Part shown: positions 33,156-41,032 of the stretch, piece by piece
Numbering within the stretch: position 1 is the first letter of the stretch
Layout: the number at the start of each line of letters is the position of its first letter
Assembly (NCBI GenBank): GCA_024760525.1
Contig: CP060499.1
Location: 4,051,501 to 4,115,500 of the forward strand
Origin: Nitrospira sp.
GTDB lineage: Bacteria > Nitrospirota > Nitrospiria > Nitrospirales > Nitrospiraceae
Direction: 5' to 3'
Length of the DNA: 64,000 nucleotides
The notes under the pieces: model-generated
Seen by the model: only the letters and a program-made list of their open reading frames with translations
Databases searched by the model: none
What the model was told of the DNA's origin: nothing
Made by a program: the position numbers and the translations under genes

Positions 33156-34364
33156 CTAGTAGTCGACTAGCCGCGCCCACTCGGCCGCTTTGAAGGCGTC
33201 TGTGCGGTTGGCGCGCGGCGGATAGATCCACTGCGTGTTGATCTCGCGCTTCATCGTCTTGGCCTTGTCGCCGCGCAGCTCGACCTTACTGTCCCAGCCT
33301 CTGGTGAACACGGCGTCGGACGGGCCAAGATCCAGGCAGGTCACGTAGTTCTTCTGCTGATATGGTTGCAGCGGCACGCCCAAGAGGTCTGCCGCCGCGT
33401 TGAACCCGGCTGAGGCACCGAGCCGGTTGGCATGCTGGCACGACATGAGCGCGCGGTGGCCCAGGTCGTCCGTCGCCGCGTTCGCCGTGTCACCGGCTGC
33501 AAAGATCGCGGGCATCTCGGGAACACGCAGATTGCGGTCAACCACCAGTCGGCCGGAACGATCGCGTTCAGCCGGCACTTGCGCAGTGAGTGGATTCGCG
33601 TGAAAGCCTGCCGTCCAGATCACGGTTGCGCTCTCGATGACCTGCCCATCGCTCAAGGTGACGCCCCTCTCGTTCAGCGCCGAGACGCCCACGCCGAGCT
33701 TGGTTTCCACGCCGGCTTCGCGCAGTGCCTTCTCGATCCACGGACGTGGATCGGGACCCATCGCCGGCGCGATGGCTTCATTACGGTCAACAATGATGAC
33801 ACGGACGTTAGCCTTCGGCCCGAGGATAGCGCGCAGGCGCGATGGCATTTCGGTCGCCACCTCGATACCGGTGAAGCCTCCACCTGCGACGACCACCGTG
33901 TCTCGGACGGCAGAGGATGGCCGGTTCGCCAAGGCGTTGAGGTGGTGGTCGAGTGTGATCGCGTCGTCGAGCTGATCGACTCTAAAACCGAACTTGGCAA
34001 GGCCTGGGATGTCCGGCTTGACCCCTTGGCTGCCGGCAGCCAGCACCAGGCAGTCGTAGTTCAGCGAGCGCTGCACCCCGCCGGGCTTGACGACGATGGC
34101 CGACTTGCTGGAGGAGTCGATGACGTCGACCCGCCCTTGTTCGTATCGAACGTCGACTGCCTTGAACAGTTCCGCGAGCGGTGCCACCATGGTCTCGGGG
34201 GCACGCTCGTAGAGGCGGGGACGGATCACCAGCCGCGGCTCCGGCGCAACGACGACAATCTCAAGAGTGTCGGGCGAGACGCCTTGTTCGTCGCGCAGGC
34301 GCGCAGCGGACAGGGCTGCATACATGCCGGCGAAGCCGGCACCGATGATCAGGATGTGCTTCAT
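33156..34364 (-). CDS. NADH dehydrogenase type II-like FAD-dependent oxidoreductase
   Basis: 402 aa. The N-terminal FAD motif is I-I-G-A-G-F-A-G-M-Y-A-A-L (residues 5-17), the second Rossmann motif is V-V-A-G-G-G-F-T-G-I-E-V-A (about 162-174), and the C-terminal FAD-binding I-F-A-A-G-D-T-A is near 290. This is the two-dinucleotide-binding pattern of NDH-2 and related flavoproteins, which oxidise NAD(P)H at the membrane surface and reduce quinone without pumping protons. The C-terminal membrane-binding helices of canonical NDH-2 are not obvious, so the acceptor is uncertain. AGGAGGT precedes the start. It stands alone, far from the nuo cluster. Confidence 0.82.
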   Translation of the reverse strand: MKHILIIGAGFAGMYAALSAARLRDEQGVSPDTLEIVVVAPEPRLVIRPRLYERAPETMVAPLAELFKAVDVRYEQGRVDVIDSSSKSAIVVKPGGVQRSLNYDCLVLAAGSQGVKPDIPGLAKFGFRVDQLDDAITLDHHLNALANRPSSAVRDTVVVAGGGFTGIEVATEMPSRLRAILGPKANVRVIIVDRNEAIAPAMGPDPRPWIEKALREAGVETKLGVGVSALNERGVTLSDGQVIESATVIWTAGFHANPLTAQVPAERDRSGRLVVDRNLRVPEMPAIFAAGDTANAATDDLGHRALMSCQHANRLGASAGFNAAADLLGVPLQPYQQKNYVTCLDLGPSDAVFTRGWDSKVELRGDKAKTMKREINTQWIYPPRANRTDAFKAAEWARLVDY

Positions 34365-34525
34365 GGTCGGATACCTCCTATTCGGTTGTCCACGGGAACC
34401 ATTGAAGCTCTGATCGTCGCTATACGACTCCTTCTAGCTCTGTTCTGAGCAGGCTTGCCTTGACGAGTGCAGCGCCGAATTCTATGAGTGTAAGCTAGAA
34501 CGCGAGGAACAACGGTACAAAAAGC

Positions 34526-34909
34526 CTAGCCCTCAAATGCGTGACTACATTTTCGGCAGAGGAATTTCGACGCGATCTTATCCTTCCACTCGTTTAATTT
34601 CTGGGTATAGTTCTTAGTCTTCAATGCTCCGTATCCCACCCATACCCCCAGGAACGCAACAGAGGAGGCGACATCAGCTATTGCCATCTCGGCTTCAGAT
34701 CCCTGCGGAGAAGCCAGACTCAACATCACAGCAGCATTGACCGGGATGCCAAGTAGAAATCCCTGGAGATAGGCCCACGGCGCCTTTGGTGGATGATACG
34801 AGACCGGAACGTCCTCCACTGCTTTCGGGGACGTCGTCTGCCGCAGAATATCACTAATCCGTTGTGCCTTTTCAGTGTTGCAGGTTGGACAGGTGCGTTC
34901 AGCAGACAT
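34526..34909 (-). CDS. Zinc-ribbon membrane protein, hypothetical
   Basis: 127 aa. N-terminal C-P-T-C (residues 7-10) and C-terminal C-R-K-C-S-H (near 118) form two CxxC knuckles that may together bind zinc, separated by two membrane helices (L-Q-G-F-L-L-G-I-P-V-N-A-A-V-M-L, and A-S-S-V-A-F-L-G-V-W-V-G-Y-G). AAGGAGG lies 6 bases before the start. Function unknown. Confidence 0.65.
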   Translation of the reverse strand: MSAERTCPTCNTEKAQRISDILRQTTSPKAVEDVPVSYHPPKAPWAYLQGFLLGIPVNAAVMLSLASPQGSEAEMAIADVASSVAFLGVWVGYGALKTKNYTQKLNEWKDKIASKFLCRKCSHAFEG

Positions 34910-35052
34910 GTGAGGCCTCCTTCTTACACGACATACGGATCACGGAACCTCTTCTCCTTGAACTTCTTTTACACATTCATTCTAAGAAGAAAGAAATATG
35001 TAGTGCAAGAGGCGATGCCCGGTTTCGACACGTTTCGACAGGGGGTGGAAAT

Positions 35053-35093
35053 GCGACGGCCCGGAACCCCTGCAACGGAGCTCCGGGCCGCGC
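35053..35093 (-). terminator. Hairpin downstream of amoC
   Basis: CGGCCCGGA at 35057-35065 pairs with TCCGGGCCG at 35082-35090, extended by GCG/CGC past a bulged base. The sequence after it on the minus strand is only weakly T-rich (TCGCATTTCC), so it could be an inefficient terminator or an mRNA-stabilising 3' hairpin. Confidence 0.55.
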
Positions 35094-35122
35094 CCTGACA
35101 CACTCGCTCTCAGGTCACCCGT

Positions 35123-35932
35123 TTAGTACACGGTCTTGTGCCCGGGGCCCACCTGGCTGGGGAACGGATCCAGGATGCTCTTCGGCGCATTGTTCCAGAT
35201 CACGTCCGCCAGATTCGACATCCGGCTCACGATCTGCGCCGCCACCCCGCCCGCTGCCCCGAACAACCCGCACCACCCCAACGTCACAAAGCCCCAGTGC
35301 AACGGGGCCGAGAACAATTCATCGACGAACCAGAACGCATGCCCCCACTCGTTCAACCCCACGTTCGGCAGGATGAACATCGGCCCCACCACCGCCGCCA
35401 CCAGCGGGAACGACGTCGCCTGCGCGTACAACGGTAACCGCGTCTGCGCATACAGGTAGCTCGCCACCCCGCACGTGATGTACAACGGGAACGTCCCGTA
35501 GAACGCCACAATGTGGCTCGCCGTGAAGCTCGTGTCCCGGATGATCACTTGGTGCCACGCCGCATCTTGCTCCAGCGTATAGCTGCCCGCGTAGTACACG
35601 CCCCAGATGTAGCACACCAGCCACCCCATCCAGTAAAAGTACCGCTTCAGCTCCAGCTTGTGGTCCAGGTTCGCCAGGTTCCGGTCCCGCGTCACCCAGA
35701 TCCACCCGATCGTCACGGCAAAGAACACGGCGTTCGCTAAAATGTTAAAGCGCCACAGCCCCATCCACACCGAATCGAACTCGGGGGTCATGGAGTCTAA
35801 CCCGTGCGAGTACCCGAAGGCCCGTTGATACAGCACCCAAAACACCCCGATCCCCAGGATCGCCAGCCAGCCCAACTTCACCGGCTTCGAGTCATACCAC
35901 TGCGAAATATCGTACCCTCTGTCACTTGCCAT
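35123..35932 (-). CDS. amoC: Ammonia monooxygenase subunit C (stand-alone copy)
   Basis: 269 aa, full length for AmoC, an integral membrane subunit of the copper-dependent ammonia monooxygenase that oxidises ammonia to hydroxylamine. Family features: S-Q-W-Y-D-S-K-P near the start, F-G-Y-S-H-G-L-D-S-M-T-P-E-F near 40, six hydrophobic helices, and the segment R-D-T-S-F-T-A-S-H, where the copper ligands of the homologous PmoC lie. It is an AmoC rather than methane PmoC by the whole pattern and the Nitrospira context, not by a computed tree. amoA and amoB are not adjacent; extra lone amoC genes are known in ammonia oxidisers, including comammox Nitrospira. A near-perfect GGAAGGAGGT site precedes the ATG, and codons are strikingly C/G-ending compared with its neighbours. 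Confidence 0.93.
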   Translation of the reverse strand: MASDRGYDISQWYDSKPVKLGWLAILGIGVFWVLYQRAFGYSHGLDSMTPEFDSVWMGLWRFNILANAVFFAVTIGWIWVTRDRNLANLDHKLELKRYFYWMGWLVCYIWGVYYAGSYTLEQDAAWHQVIIRDTSFTASHIVAFYGTFPLYITCGVASYLYAQTRLPLYAQATSFPLVAAVVGPMFILPNVGLNEWGHAFWFVDELFSAPLHWGFVTLGWCGLFGAAGGVAAQIVSRMSNLADVIWNNAPKSILDPFPSQVGPGHKTVY

Positions 35933-36359
35933 AGTTCTTACCTCCTTCCACTGCTACCCAGAAATAGACCCACTATTTATAATCTTTCTTGTTCTCCATC
36001 AACGAGCATCGAGCAAAATGACCCTCCTTCTCTCACGCACTGCGCATTCTATACCTCTCAATTAACCCTTTTCAACACCATTTCGTCTTTTGCCGCCCCT
36101 CAATATATTCGTCTTTTCGACCTGTTACGCTCACCATTGATTACCAGATTCATTCCAGAATTCAAAAATATCGATGCCCTTACCATTTGGTGCCAGGCCA
36201 ATAAGGTACCCCTAGCGTGTGACCGGTACCAGCCAATCCTTTGCCACTTGATCAATGCCGCCTTTTCTCGATCGCCATGCATGTCATGTTTACACACTCA
36301 TAGCCATGGCGTAGGATGACCTGTTTGACCTCTCTCCATCGTCTAGATTTTGAGGGAAC
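35933..36359. other. Long AT-richer leader/intergenic region upstream of amoC
   Basis: About 430 bases separating amoC (leftward) from the DUF1566 gene (rightward). It is visibly richer in A/T than its surroundings. A plus frame (35804-36319) crosses it but is antisense to amoC at its start and not protein-like. I see no recognisable riboswitch. Confidence 0.45.
35974..36002 (-). promoter_or_regulatory. Candidate promoter of amoC
   Basis: On the minus strand TTGATG (36002-35997), 17-base spacer, TAAATA (35979-35974); a TATAAA overlaps with 15-base spacing. It would leave a leader of about 35 bases carrying the strong ribosome binding site. Confidence 0.4.
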
Positions 36360-36920
36360 GTGTCGCTACCTAAATGGGTCACTCGATTCGCCATCCTTAT
36401 CATCATTGGCGCATCCGCTCTTTTGGGATACCAGCTCCTGACACGTCCGGCGACCCACAAGGAAGCGCTGATTGCTGATATCATTCAAAACTGGCAAAAC
36501 ACACATCCTTCGGCACACCGGTTTGTGATACTGCCCGACTTCAACAACGACGCGGTCCTTGATAAGGATACGGGCCTCATCTGGGAGATCTCTCCACAAC
36601 CAACGACCGTGACGTGGAACGAGGCTCGTGCCACTTGCGTCACAAGAGCGACGGGGGGACAGAAGGGCTGGCGCCTTCCTGCACCGGCCGAAATGCGTAG
36701 CCTCGTGGGGCCTGCAGTTGACTCACCCATTCCCCATCTCCCACCGGGTCATCCATTCTCAAATATCCAGCCGACATCCTATTGGACGGTGGTTCCGGAA
36801 GCGAATCAGCCATCCTATGCAAGGTACGTGGACGCATTCCTGGGCAATGTGCTCAGTTTCATCAAAATATACACGTATCCAGTCTGGTGCGTTCGCGGAC
36901 CAATTAAGGGTGTGGAATAG
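36360..36920 (+). CDS. DUF1566 (Lcl-type C-lectin-like) domain protein, membrane anchored
   Basis: 186 aa, GTG start with GAGGG upstream. An N-terminal membrane helix (F-A-I-L-I-I-I-G-A-S-A-L-L-G-Y) anchors an exported domain. The domain has the DUF1566 pattern: V-L-D-K-D-T-G-L-I-W-E near 66, W-N-E-A-R-A-T-C near 86, G-W-R-L-P-A-P-A-E-M-R-S-L near 104, Y-W-T-V near 140 and V-W-C-V-R-G near the end. Such domains are C-lectin-like and usually extracytoplasmic. Role unknown. Confidence 0.82.
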   Translation: MSLPKWVTRFAILIIIGASALLGYQLLTRPATHKEALIADIIQNWQNTHPSAHRFVILPDFNNDAVLDKDTGLIWEISPQPTTVTWNEARATCVTRATGGQKGWRLPAPAEMRSLVGPAVDSPIPHLPPGHPFSNIQPTSYWTVVPEANQPSYARYVDAFLGNVLSFIKIYTYPVWCVRGPIKGVE

Positions 36921-37056
36921 CTGCCGAATCACTCTTCTTACTGATATTTACTTATTTCGGCTTCGTCCTTTCACCCTCGCACTGCACAGGTATCAAGACA
37001 TGCCGTCGACTCTCCCTCAAAGCTATCGAACGGCTTCATGCGGATTTGATCAGACT

Positions 37057-37974
37057 TTAGCGAATAGCCCGCTGCTGCCTCGAAAGAAGAATCGCCAGGC
37101 GGTTGTGTAGTGCGGCAAGGTCGTCGAGAAGTTGAACTCCGCTCCTCTCTAAGAGGTGTTCGATCACACGCGCGCCCTGGCCTCCAATCGCAACAGACCA
37201 GGACGCTGAAAGCCCTTTCAGCTCATCTAATAGCTTGTTGGTTGTTTCGTCAGATTGCCTTTCGGTCAAGGAGAGGAGAACCAGGTCCGGCTTGACGCGT
37301 TCGCAGAAGGTTTGAAGAGCTGAAATAGGAAGATTGGGACCGAGATAATACACGTGACACCCACGTGCAGCGGCAAGATAGGCCGCAGCCTGGGCGCCAA
37401 TCTCGTGGAATTCACCTTCAGGACACGCGACAAGCACCCGAGGACCGAATTCATTCACCGGCAACTGGTTCATCACGGCAAACAATTTCTGCTGGATGAC
37501 TTTCGTCACATAGTGTTCAACGGCAACGGTCACCCGCCCTTCATGCCAAAGCTCTCCGATCCGGCGCTGCAACGGAAGAAGAATGCGCTGCACAGCTTCT
37601 TCGAACGGAATCACCGCCACTGCTGCGTTGAGTTGCTGTTCAAACCTGGTCTTGTCGAGCGGATCAAGACGCGAGATCAGTTCTTCCAACAAAGAGTTAT
37701 GTGGTGACAGATCCTGCCGCTTCGGGGTTGAACTGATTCGCATTCGATTAAGCAGTGCATCCCGCCCTTCGACCGCGAGTGCCCCGATTGTTTGGCCGCG
37801 GTCGAGCTCTTCCTTAAGAAAACGAAGGAGGGCGACATCTTCATCGGTGTATTCCCTATAGCGGTTGGCACTCCGCAACGGTTTGACAAGTCCATACCGC
37901 CGTTCCCAGACCCTGACCACATCTCTTGAAAGCCCCACAAGCTTCGAAACTCTATGAATTCTGTGTGTGTTCAT
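37057..37974 (-). CDS. carH: CarH/LitR-type B12-dependent photoreceptor transcriptional repressor (MerR family)
   Basis: 305 aa from the ATG at 37974; 44 further open codons upstream run through the operator region and are not conserved in type. Residues 5-75 are a MerR winged helix (V-V-R-V-W-E-R-R-Y-G-L). Residues 95-170 are the cobalamin-capping helix bundle, with W143-H144 and E153-H154 in the W-x9-E-H arrangement seen in Thermus CarH (W131, H132, E141, H142). The cobalamin-binding E-F-H-E-I-G motif follows at 188-193, with H190 as the lower axial ligand. Such proteins bind DNA in the dark as AdoCbl tetramers and release it in light. It faces a divergent gene across phased operator boxes; photolyase genes lie downstream of that gene. 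No ribosome binding site is evident, so its mRNA may be leaderless. Confidence 0.88.
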   Translation of the reverse strand: MNTHRIHRVSKLVGLSRDVVRVWERRYGLVKPLRSANRYREYTDEDVALLRFLKEELDRGQTIGALAVEGRDALLNRMRISSTPKRQDLSPHNSLLEELISRLDPLDKTRFEQQLNAAVAVIPFEEAVQRILLPLQRRIGELWHEGRVTVAVEHYVTKVIQQKLFAVMNQLPVNEFGPRVLVACPEGEFHEIGAQAAAYLAAARGCHVYYLGPNLPISALQTFCERVKPDLVLLSLTERQSDETTNKLLDELKGLSASWSVAIGGQGARVIEHLLERSGVQLLDDLAALHNRLAILLSRQQRAIR

Positions 37975-37989
37975 ATTGGCATTCTTATA

Positions 37990-38079
37990 TCTTGTCCAAT
38001 GTTTGTCAAATATTTTCATATACAACCCTTGACACATTGGACAACTACCTGCTATACGTTGGACATACATTGTACAGAC
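37990..38079. promoter_or_regulatory. CarH-type operator region with repeated TTGGACA boxes
   Basis: Three 11-bp direct repeats of consensus RTTGKACANMY start at 38036, 38058 and 38069, exactly in 11-bp phase, as in known CarH operators. On the other side, TTGTCCAATG at 37992 and TTTGTCAA at 38002 form an inverted counterpart (37992-38009 against 38029-38044). The boxes cover both divergent promoters. Confidence 0.72.
38029..38058 (+). promoter_or_regulatory. Rightward promoter inside the operator
   Basis: TTGACA at 38029-38034, 18-base spacer, TATACG at 38053-38058. It overlaps operator boxes at 38036 and 38058, so bound repressor would occlude RNA polymerase. It serves the zinc-ribbon gene at 38106. 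Confidence 0.6.
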
Positions 38080-38105
38080 GATGTGCCAGAGCATGGAGGT
38101 GTTCA

Positions 38106-38405
38106 ATGGCTACTAAGACGTCGGAGCGAATCAACGGGCAGGAGCACCATGCAGTCACTCTTACGGCAGATCCCTACCAATCAAATTGCACTAGGTGTGG
38201 AGGCCTATTGGTGAGGGACTTTTGGCAAGATCTGATGGACGCATCGAATCCCTTCATCGCCCAAAGATGTATCCAGTGTGGAGAGATCATCGACTCCGTC
38301 ATCCTCCGGAATCGTTCGCTTCAACAGCAATCGAGTGCGGTCCACCCTCTGCACGGCTCGGATCGCCACACGAACATACTGACACCATCACCACGGACAT
38401 CATGA
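38106..38405 (+). CDS. Zinc-ribbon small protein under the CarH-type operator
   Basis: 99 aa from the ATG at 38106 with GGAGGT 5 bases upstream; the frame opens at 37926 but that extension lies across the operator. Two CxxC knuckles, C-T-R-C-G-G (about 33-38) and C-I-Q-C-G-E (about 63-68), imply a zinc ribbon. The rest is polar. It is the first gene right of the operator and so the best candidate for direct light control. Function unknown. Confidence 0.75.
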   Translation: MATKTSERINGQEHHAVTLTADPYQSNCTRCGGLLVRDFWQDLMDASNPFIAQRCIQCGEIIDSVILRNRSLQQQSSAVHPLHGSDRHTNILTPSPRTS

Positions 38406-38451
38406 GAGATCGTTTCCTCTTCATGGGCGCCTAAAGACGAAGGAGGAAGTC

Positions 38452-39429
38452 ATGCGGAGTCACCCACAAATTCAAGCCAGTATCCCTATGCTATTCATCG
38501 TTCTGTTGACCGCTGGAACGATCTCCGCAGCGGCGGGAGATCCATCGGCCGTGGACAAGGACATGGTCCTCATTTCCAAAGGCGAGTTCTCCATGGGGAG
38601 TAACGAGCACGGAGACGAAACCAAGCATCAAGTCGTGCTCGATTCCTATTGGATCGACAAGTTTGAAACATCCAATGCTCGTTACAAAGAGTTCATGAAA
38701 GCCACCAGCCATCCCGCGCCGGCCTATTGGGACGACCCGCGACTCAATAAGCCCAACCATCCGGTTGTCGGTGTGAGCTGGACTGATGCAAGCGCATTCT
38801 GCAAATGGGACGGCAAACGCCTTCCAACAGAAGCAGAGTGGGAGCGAGCGGCCAAAGGCCCTGAAGGGGATAGACATTATCCATGGGGCCACACGATTGA
38901 TCCAAAGAAAGCCAACTATGGTCAAAACGTCGGCCGCACCATGCCTGTGGATTCGTATTCAGATGGGATCAGCGGCTACGGGGTCTACAACATGGCCGGC
39001 AACGTGTTTGAGTGGGTAGAGGATTGGTATGAACCCTCGTACTACAAGCGTAGCGTCGCACTGAATCCGAAGGGTGCTGATCAGGGTTACAACTTCGCCA
39101 ATCAAGGTCCCGTCAAGGTGCTCAGGGGAGGCTCCTGGCTCGCGCCGGAAACCTCACTGCATACGAGTCACCGATTCTGGAATCAGCCGGACAATAACTC
39201 CTACGGCGTCGGCCTTGGATTCCGTTGCGCAAAGTCGGCCCAGACGGTGTCCGACGAAGCCGCGCAAGCAGGCCGCGAGGCATTCATTCAGGCGCTAGTC
39301 GCAATGGGCGCTGAAAAGAACGCCGATGCACTCACGTCGATTGAGAAAGCGCTGGCCGCAGACCCTGGGAACATAGAGTATCTCGCAACCCGAGATGTGA
39401 TCCGGAAAAGCATGAACATCACGAAGTAA
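38452..39429 (+). CDS. Exported SUMF1/FGE-fold protein
   Basis: 325 aa. A signal peptide (M-L-F-I-V-L-L-T-A-G-T-I-S-A-A-A-G) is followed by the SUMF1 domain: F-S-M-G-S near 47, Y-W-I-D-K-F-E-T-S-N near 68, P-V-V-G-V-S-W-T-D-A near 103, R-L-P-T-E-A-E-W-E near 122, Y-P-W-G, N-M-A-G-N-V-F-E-W-V near 181, L-R-G-G-S-W near 225 and G-F-R-C-A near 262. The Cys pair needed for formylglycine formation is absent near the R-G-G-S-W motif, so a structural or binding role is more likely. The last 60 residues look like a TPR-type helical pair. AAGGAGG precedes the start. Confidence 0.85.
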   Translation: MRSHPQIQASIPMLFIVLLTAGTISAAAGDPSAVDKDMVLISKGEFSMGSNEHGDETKHQVVLDSYWIDKFETSNARYKEFMKATSHPAPAYWDDPRLNKPNHPVVGVSWTDASAFCKWDGKRLPTEAEWERAAKGPEGDRHYPWGHTIDPKKANYGQNVGRTMPVDSYSDGISGYGVYNMAGNVFEWVEDWYEPSYYKRSVALNPKGADQGYNFANQGPVKVLRGGSWLAPETSLHTSHRFWNQPDNNSYGVGLGFRCAKSAQTVSDEAAQAGREAFIQALVAMGAEKNADALTSIEKALAADPGNIEYLATRDVIRKSMNITK

Positions 39430-39508
39430 TCCGCTCATGTGTTGAGAACTCCTATGGTGAGGCTCTTAGCACTCCGGTAACCCGATCGCTTGGGATGGAG
39501 ACGCGCCC

Positions 39509-39877
39509 ATGAAACTCCGCAATTCTCCCTATGCTGGGATCATTCTCATCGCCTTGACCGGAGCTCCAGACTTGTCGGCCGGTCCACTTGAGCCGGCCGA
39601 CCATCCACACCGGGAAAGCGTGATAGCCGTCCACGAAGCTGAACACGATGTCGATCATGCCTGGGAGGTGTATCACCGAGCAGCGTTAGGCGGTACGGTG
39701 GCCACTCCGCGACTGCAGGCCGAGATCGAAGAACATTTGCACGATGCCCGAGTTCTCATTACTCAGGCCCAAGAGGCCGCTGAATACGGAGATCAACGCC
39801 AAGTCGAGCACCTCATCGAGCAAGTCAGATTCCACACCACCCACGCCATTGAAGGTAGCAAGGAATCGAAGAGATGA
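39509..39877 (+). CDS. Exported His-rich small metal-binding (SmbP-like) protein
   Basis: 122 aa with an N-terminal signal (I-I-L-I-A-L-T-G-A-P-D-L-S-A-G). The mature part is helical and rich in His and acidic residues (H-P-H-R-E-S-V-I-A-V-H-E-A-E-H-D-V-D-H), then E-I-E-E-H-L-H-D-A-R and R-F-H-T-T-H-A. The spacing resembles SmbP, the small periplasmic metal-binding protein of nitrifiers. Copper binding would suit an ammonia oxidiser but is inferred. Its stop overlaps the start of the next SUMF1 gene by 4 bases. Confidence 0.65.
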   Translation: MKLRNSPYAGIILIALTGAPDLSAGPLEPADHPHRESVIAVHEAEHDVDHAWEVYHRAALGGTVATPRLQAEIEEHLHDARVLITQAQEAAEYGDQRQVEHLIEQVRFHTTHAIEGSKESKR

Positions 39878-40716
39878 CGACTCATTGGTGGCGGAGCTCA
39901 GGGCGACTCACTGAAATAGCGACCTTGGCAGTTGTCACGCTATTGTTGCTCTCGCAGCCGCTCGCCGCCGAATCGCTGACCTCGGTGAAAGACATTGACC
40001 CCGTTCCGATGGTCACAATTCCAGCCGGTGAATTCTTAATGGGCTCTTCGGAAAGAGAAGGGCGAGCCGACGAGTGGCCTCAACGGTCCGTATACTTGGA
40101 CACATTCCTCATCGATCAGCTCGAAGTGACGAACGCGCGGTATCTGAAATTTGTCAAGGCAACGGGCCACCGACCTCCACCTAATCCTTATGGTACCGGC
40201 ACGTTGCAGGCCATCAAAGGCATTGAGGAACTGCCCGTGGTGCAAACGACCTGGTACGACGCCAAATCCTATTGCGCCTGGGCCAAGAAACGGTTGCCGA
40301 CCGAAGCAGAATGGGAAAAAGCCGCTCGCGGGATCGATGGCCGGCTGTATCCATGGGGTAATGAGCCGCCGACTGGGAAACACGCGAACTTCGATCGTGA
40401 ATGGGAGGATGAGCACACCCTCCATGTTGTCGGCTCTTTGCCCGGGGGAGATTCCCCCTATGGGGTGAAGGACATGGCGGGCAATGTCAGAGAGTGGGTC
40501 TCCGATTGGTATGACTCGGAGTATTACAAACACGCGCCCAATCGGAACCCGCAAGGTCCCGACAAGAAAGGAGTGGTTCGTTCCATTCGAGGCGGCTCCT
40601 GGCATAGTCCGATAACCGACATCACCACATCGGCACGGGGTCGTGGCGGGTTCGCCTTGCAAACCCATGGCACTGGGTTTCGGTGCGCTTGCAATCCCGA
40701 GAGAACGACTCACTAG
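39874..40716 (+). CDS. Exported SUMF1/FGE-fold protein, second copy
   Basis: 280 aa. Signal anchor (I-A-T-L-A-V-V-T-L-L-L-L-S-Q-P-L-A-A) then SUMF1 motifs: F-L-M-G-S-S near 55, F-L-I-D-Q-L-E-V-T-N near 75, V-V-Q-T-T-W-Y-D-A near 126, R-L-P-T-E-A-E-W-E near 145, Y-P-W-G-N near 165, D-M-A-G-N-V-R-E-W-V near 205, R-G-G-S-W near 240 and G-T-G-F-R-C-A-C near 268. It also lacks the catalytic Cys pair of true formylglycine-generating enzymes. Related to, but well diverged from, the copy two genes upstream. Start coupled to the His-rich gene (ATGA overlap). Confidence 0.87.
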   Translation: MTTHWWRSSGRLTEIATLAVVTLLLLSQPLAAESLTSVKDIDPVPMVTIPAGEFLMGSSEREGRADEWPQRSVYLDTFLIDQLEVTNARYLKFVKATGHRPPPNPYGTGTLQAIKGIEELPVVQTTWYDAKSYCAWAKKRLPTEAEWEKAARGIDGRLYPWGNEPPTGKHANFDREWEDEHTLHVVGSLPGGDSPYGVKDMAGNVREWVSDWYDSEYYKHAPNRNPQGPDKKGVVRSIRGGSWHSPITDITTSARGRGGFALQTHGTGFRCACNPERTTH

Positions 40717-40735
40717 ATATTGGAGAAAGGTTATC

Positions 40736-40933
40736 ATGCTGTGCTGGAATGGAATCACCAAGCAACACTGGTGGAGGCTGGTTTCCGGTTCGGTCAAGGT
40801 GACGCCGGAACTCCGCACGGCGTCACCCGCTGAGGCAGACAGGTCTCTCTTTCATGAGGGGGACCTGTCACCTCGGTGGACCGCAACAGGGGACTTCATG
40901 GTTCGGGAAAAGACTCGCTGGCGCAACAGATGA
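40736..40933 (+). CDS. Small hypothetical protein
   Basis: 65 aa from the ATG at 40736, preceded by GGAGAAAGG. Trp-rich N-terminus (C-W-N-G-I-T-K-Q-H-W-W-R-L-V), no known domain. It follows the second SUMF1 gene by 19 bases. Modestly supported. Confidence 0.4.
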   Translation: MLCWNGITKQHWWRLVSGSVKVTPELRTASPAEADRSLFHEGDLSPRWTATGDFMVREKTRWRNR

Positions 40934-41032
40934 GTTGTCTCACATGGCTCAACAAACCTACGTTACGATAGAATCCGAATACATGCGCACGATTGACGTG
41001 GCCTTGTCAGCGGCAATGCCGGGGATGGACCT

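Noticed and set aside
33432..34448. 338-codon plus-strand frame
   Set aside because: Antisense shadow of the NDH-2-like gene, which has clear FAD motifs and a strong ribosome binding site.
35138..35740. Several frames antisense to or out of frame with amoC
   Set aside because: They arise from the strong G/C-ending codon bias of amoC, which leaves other frames open.
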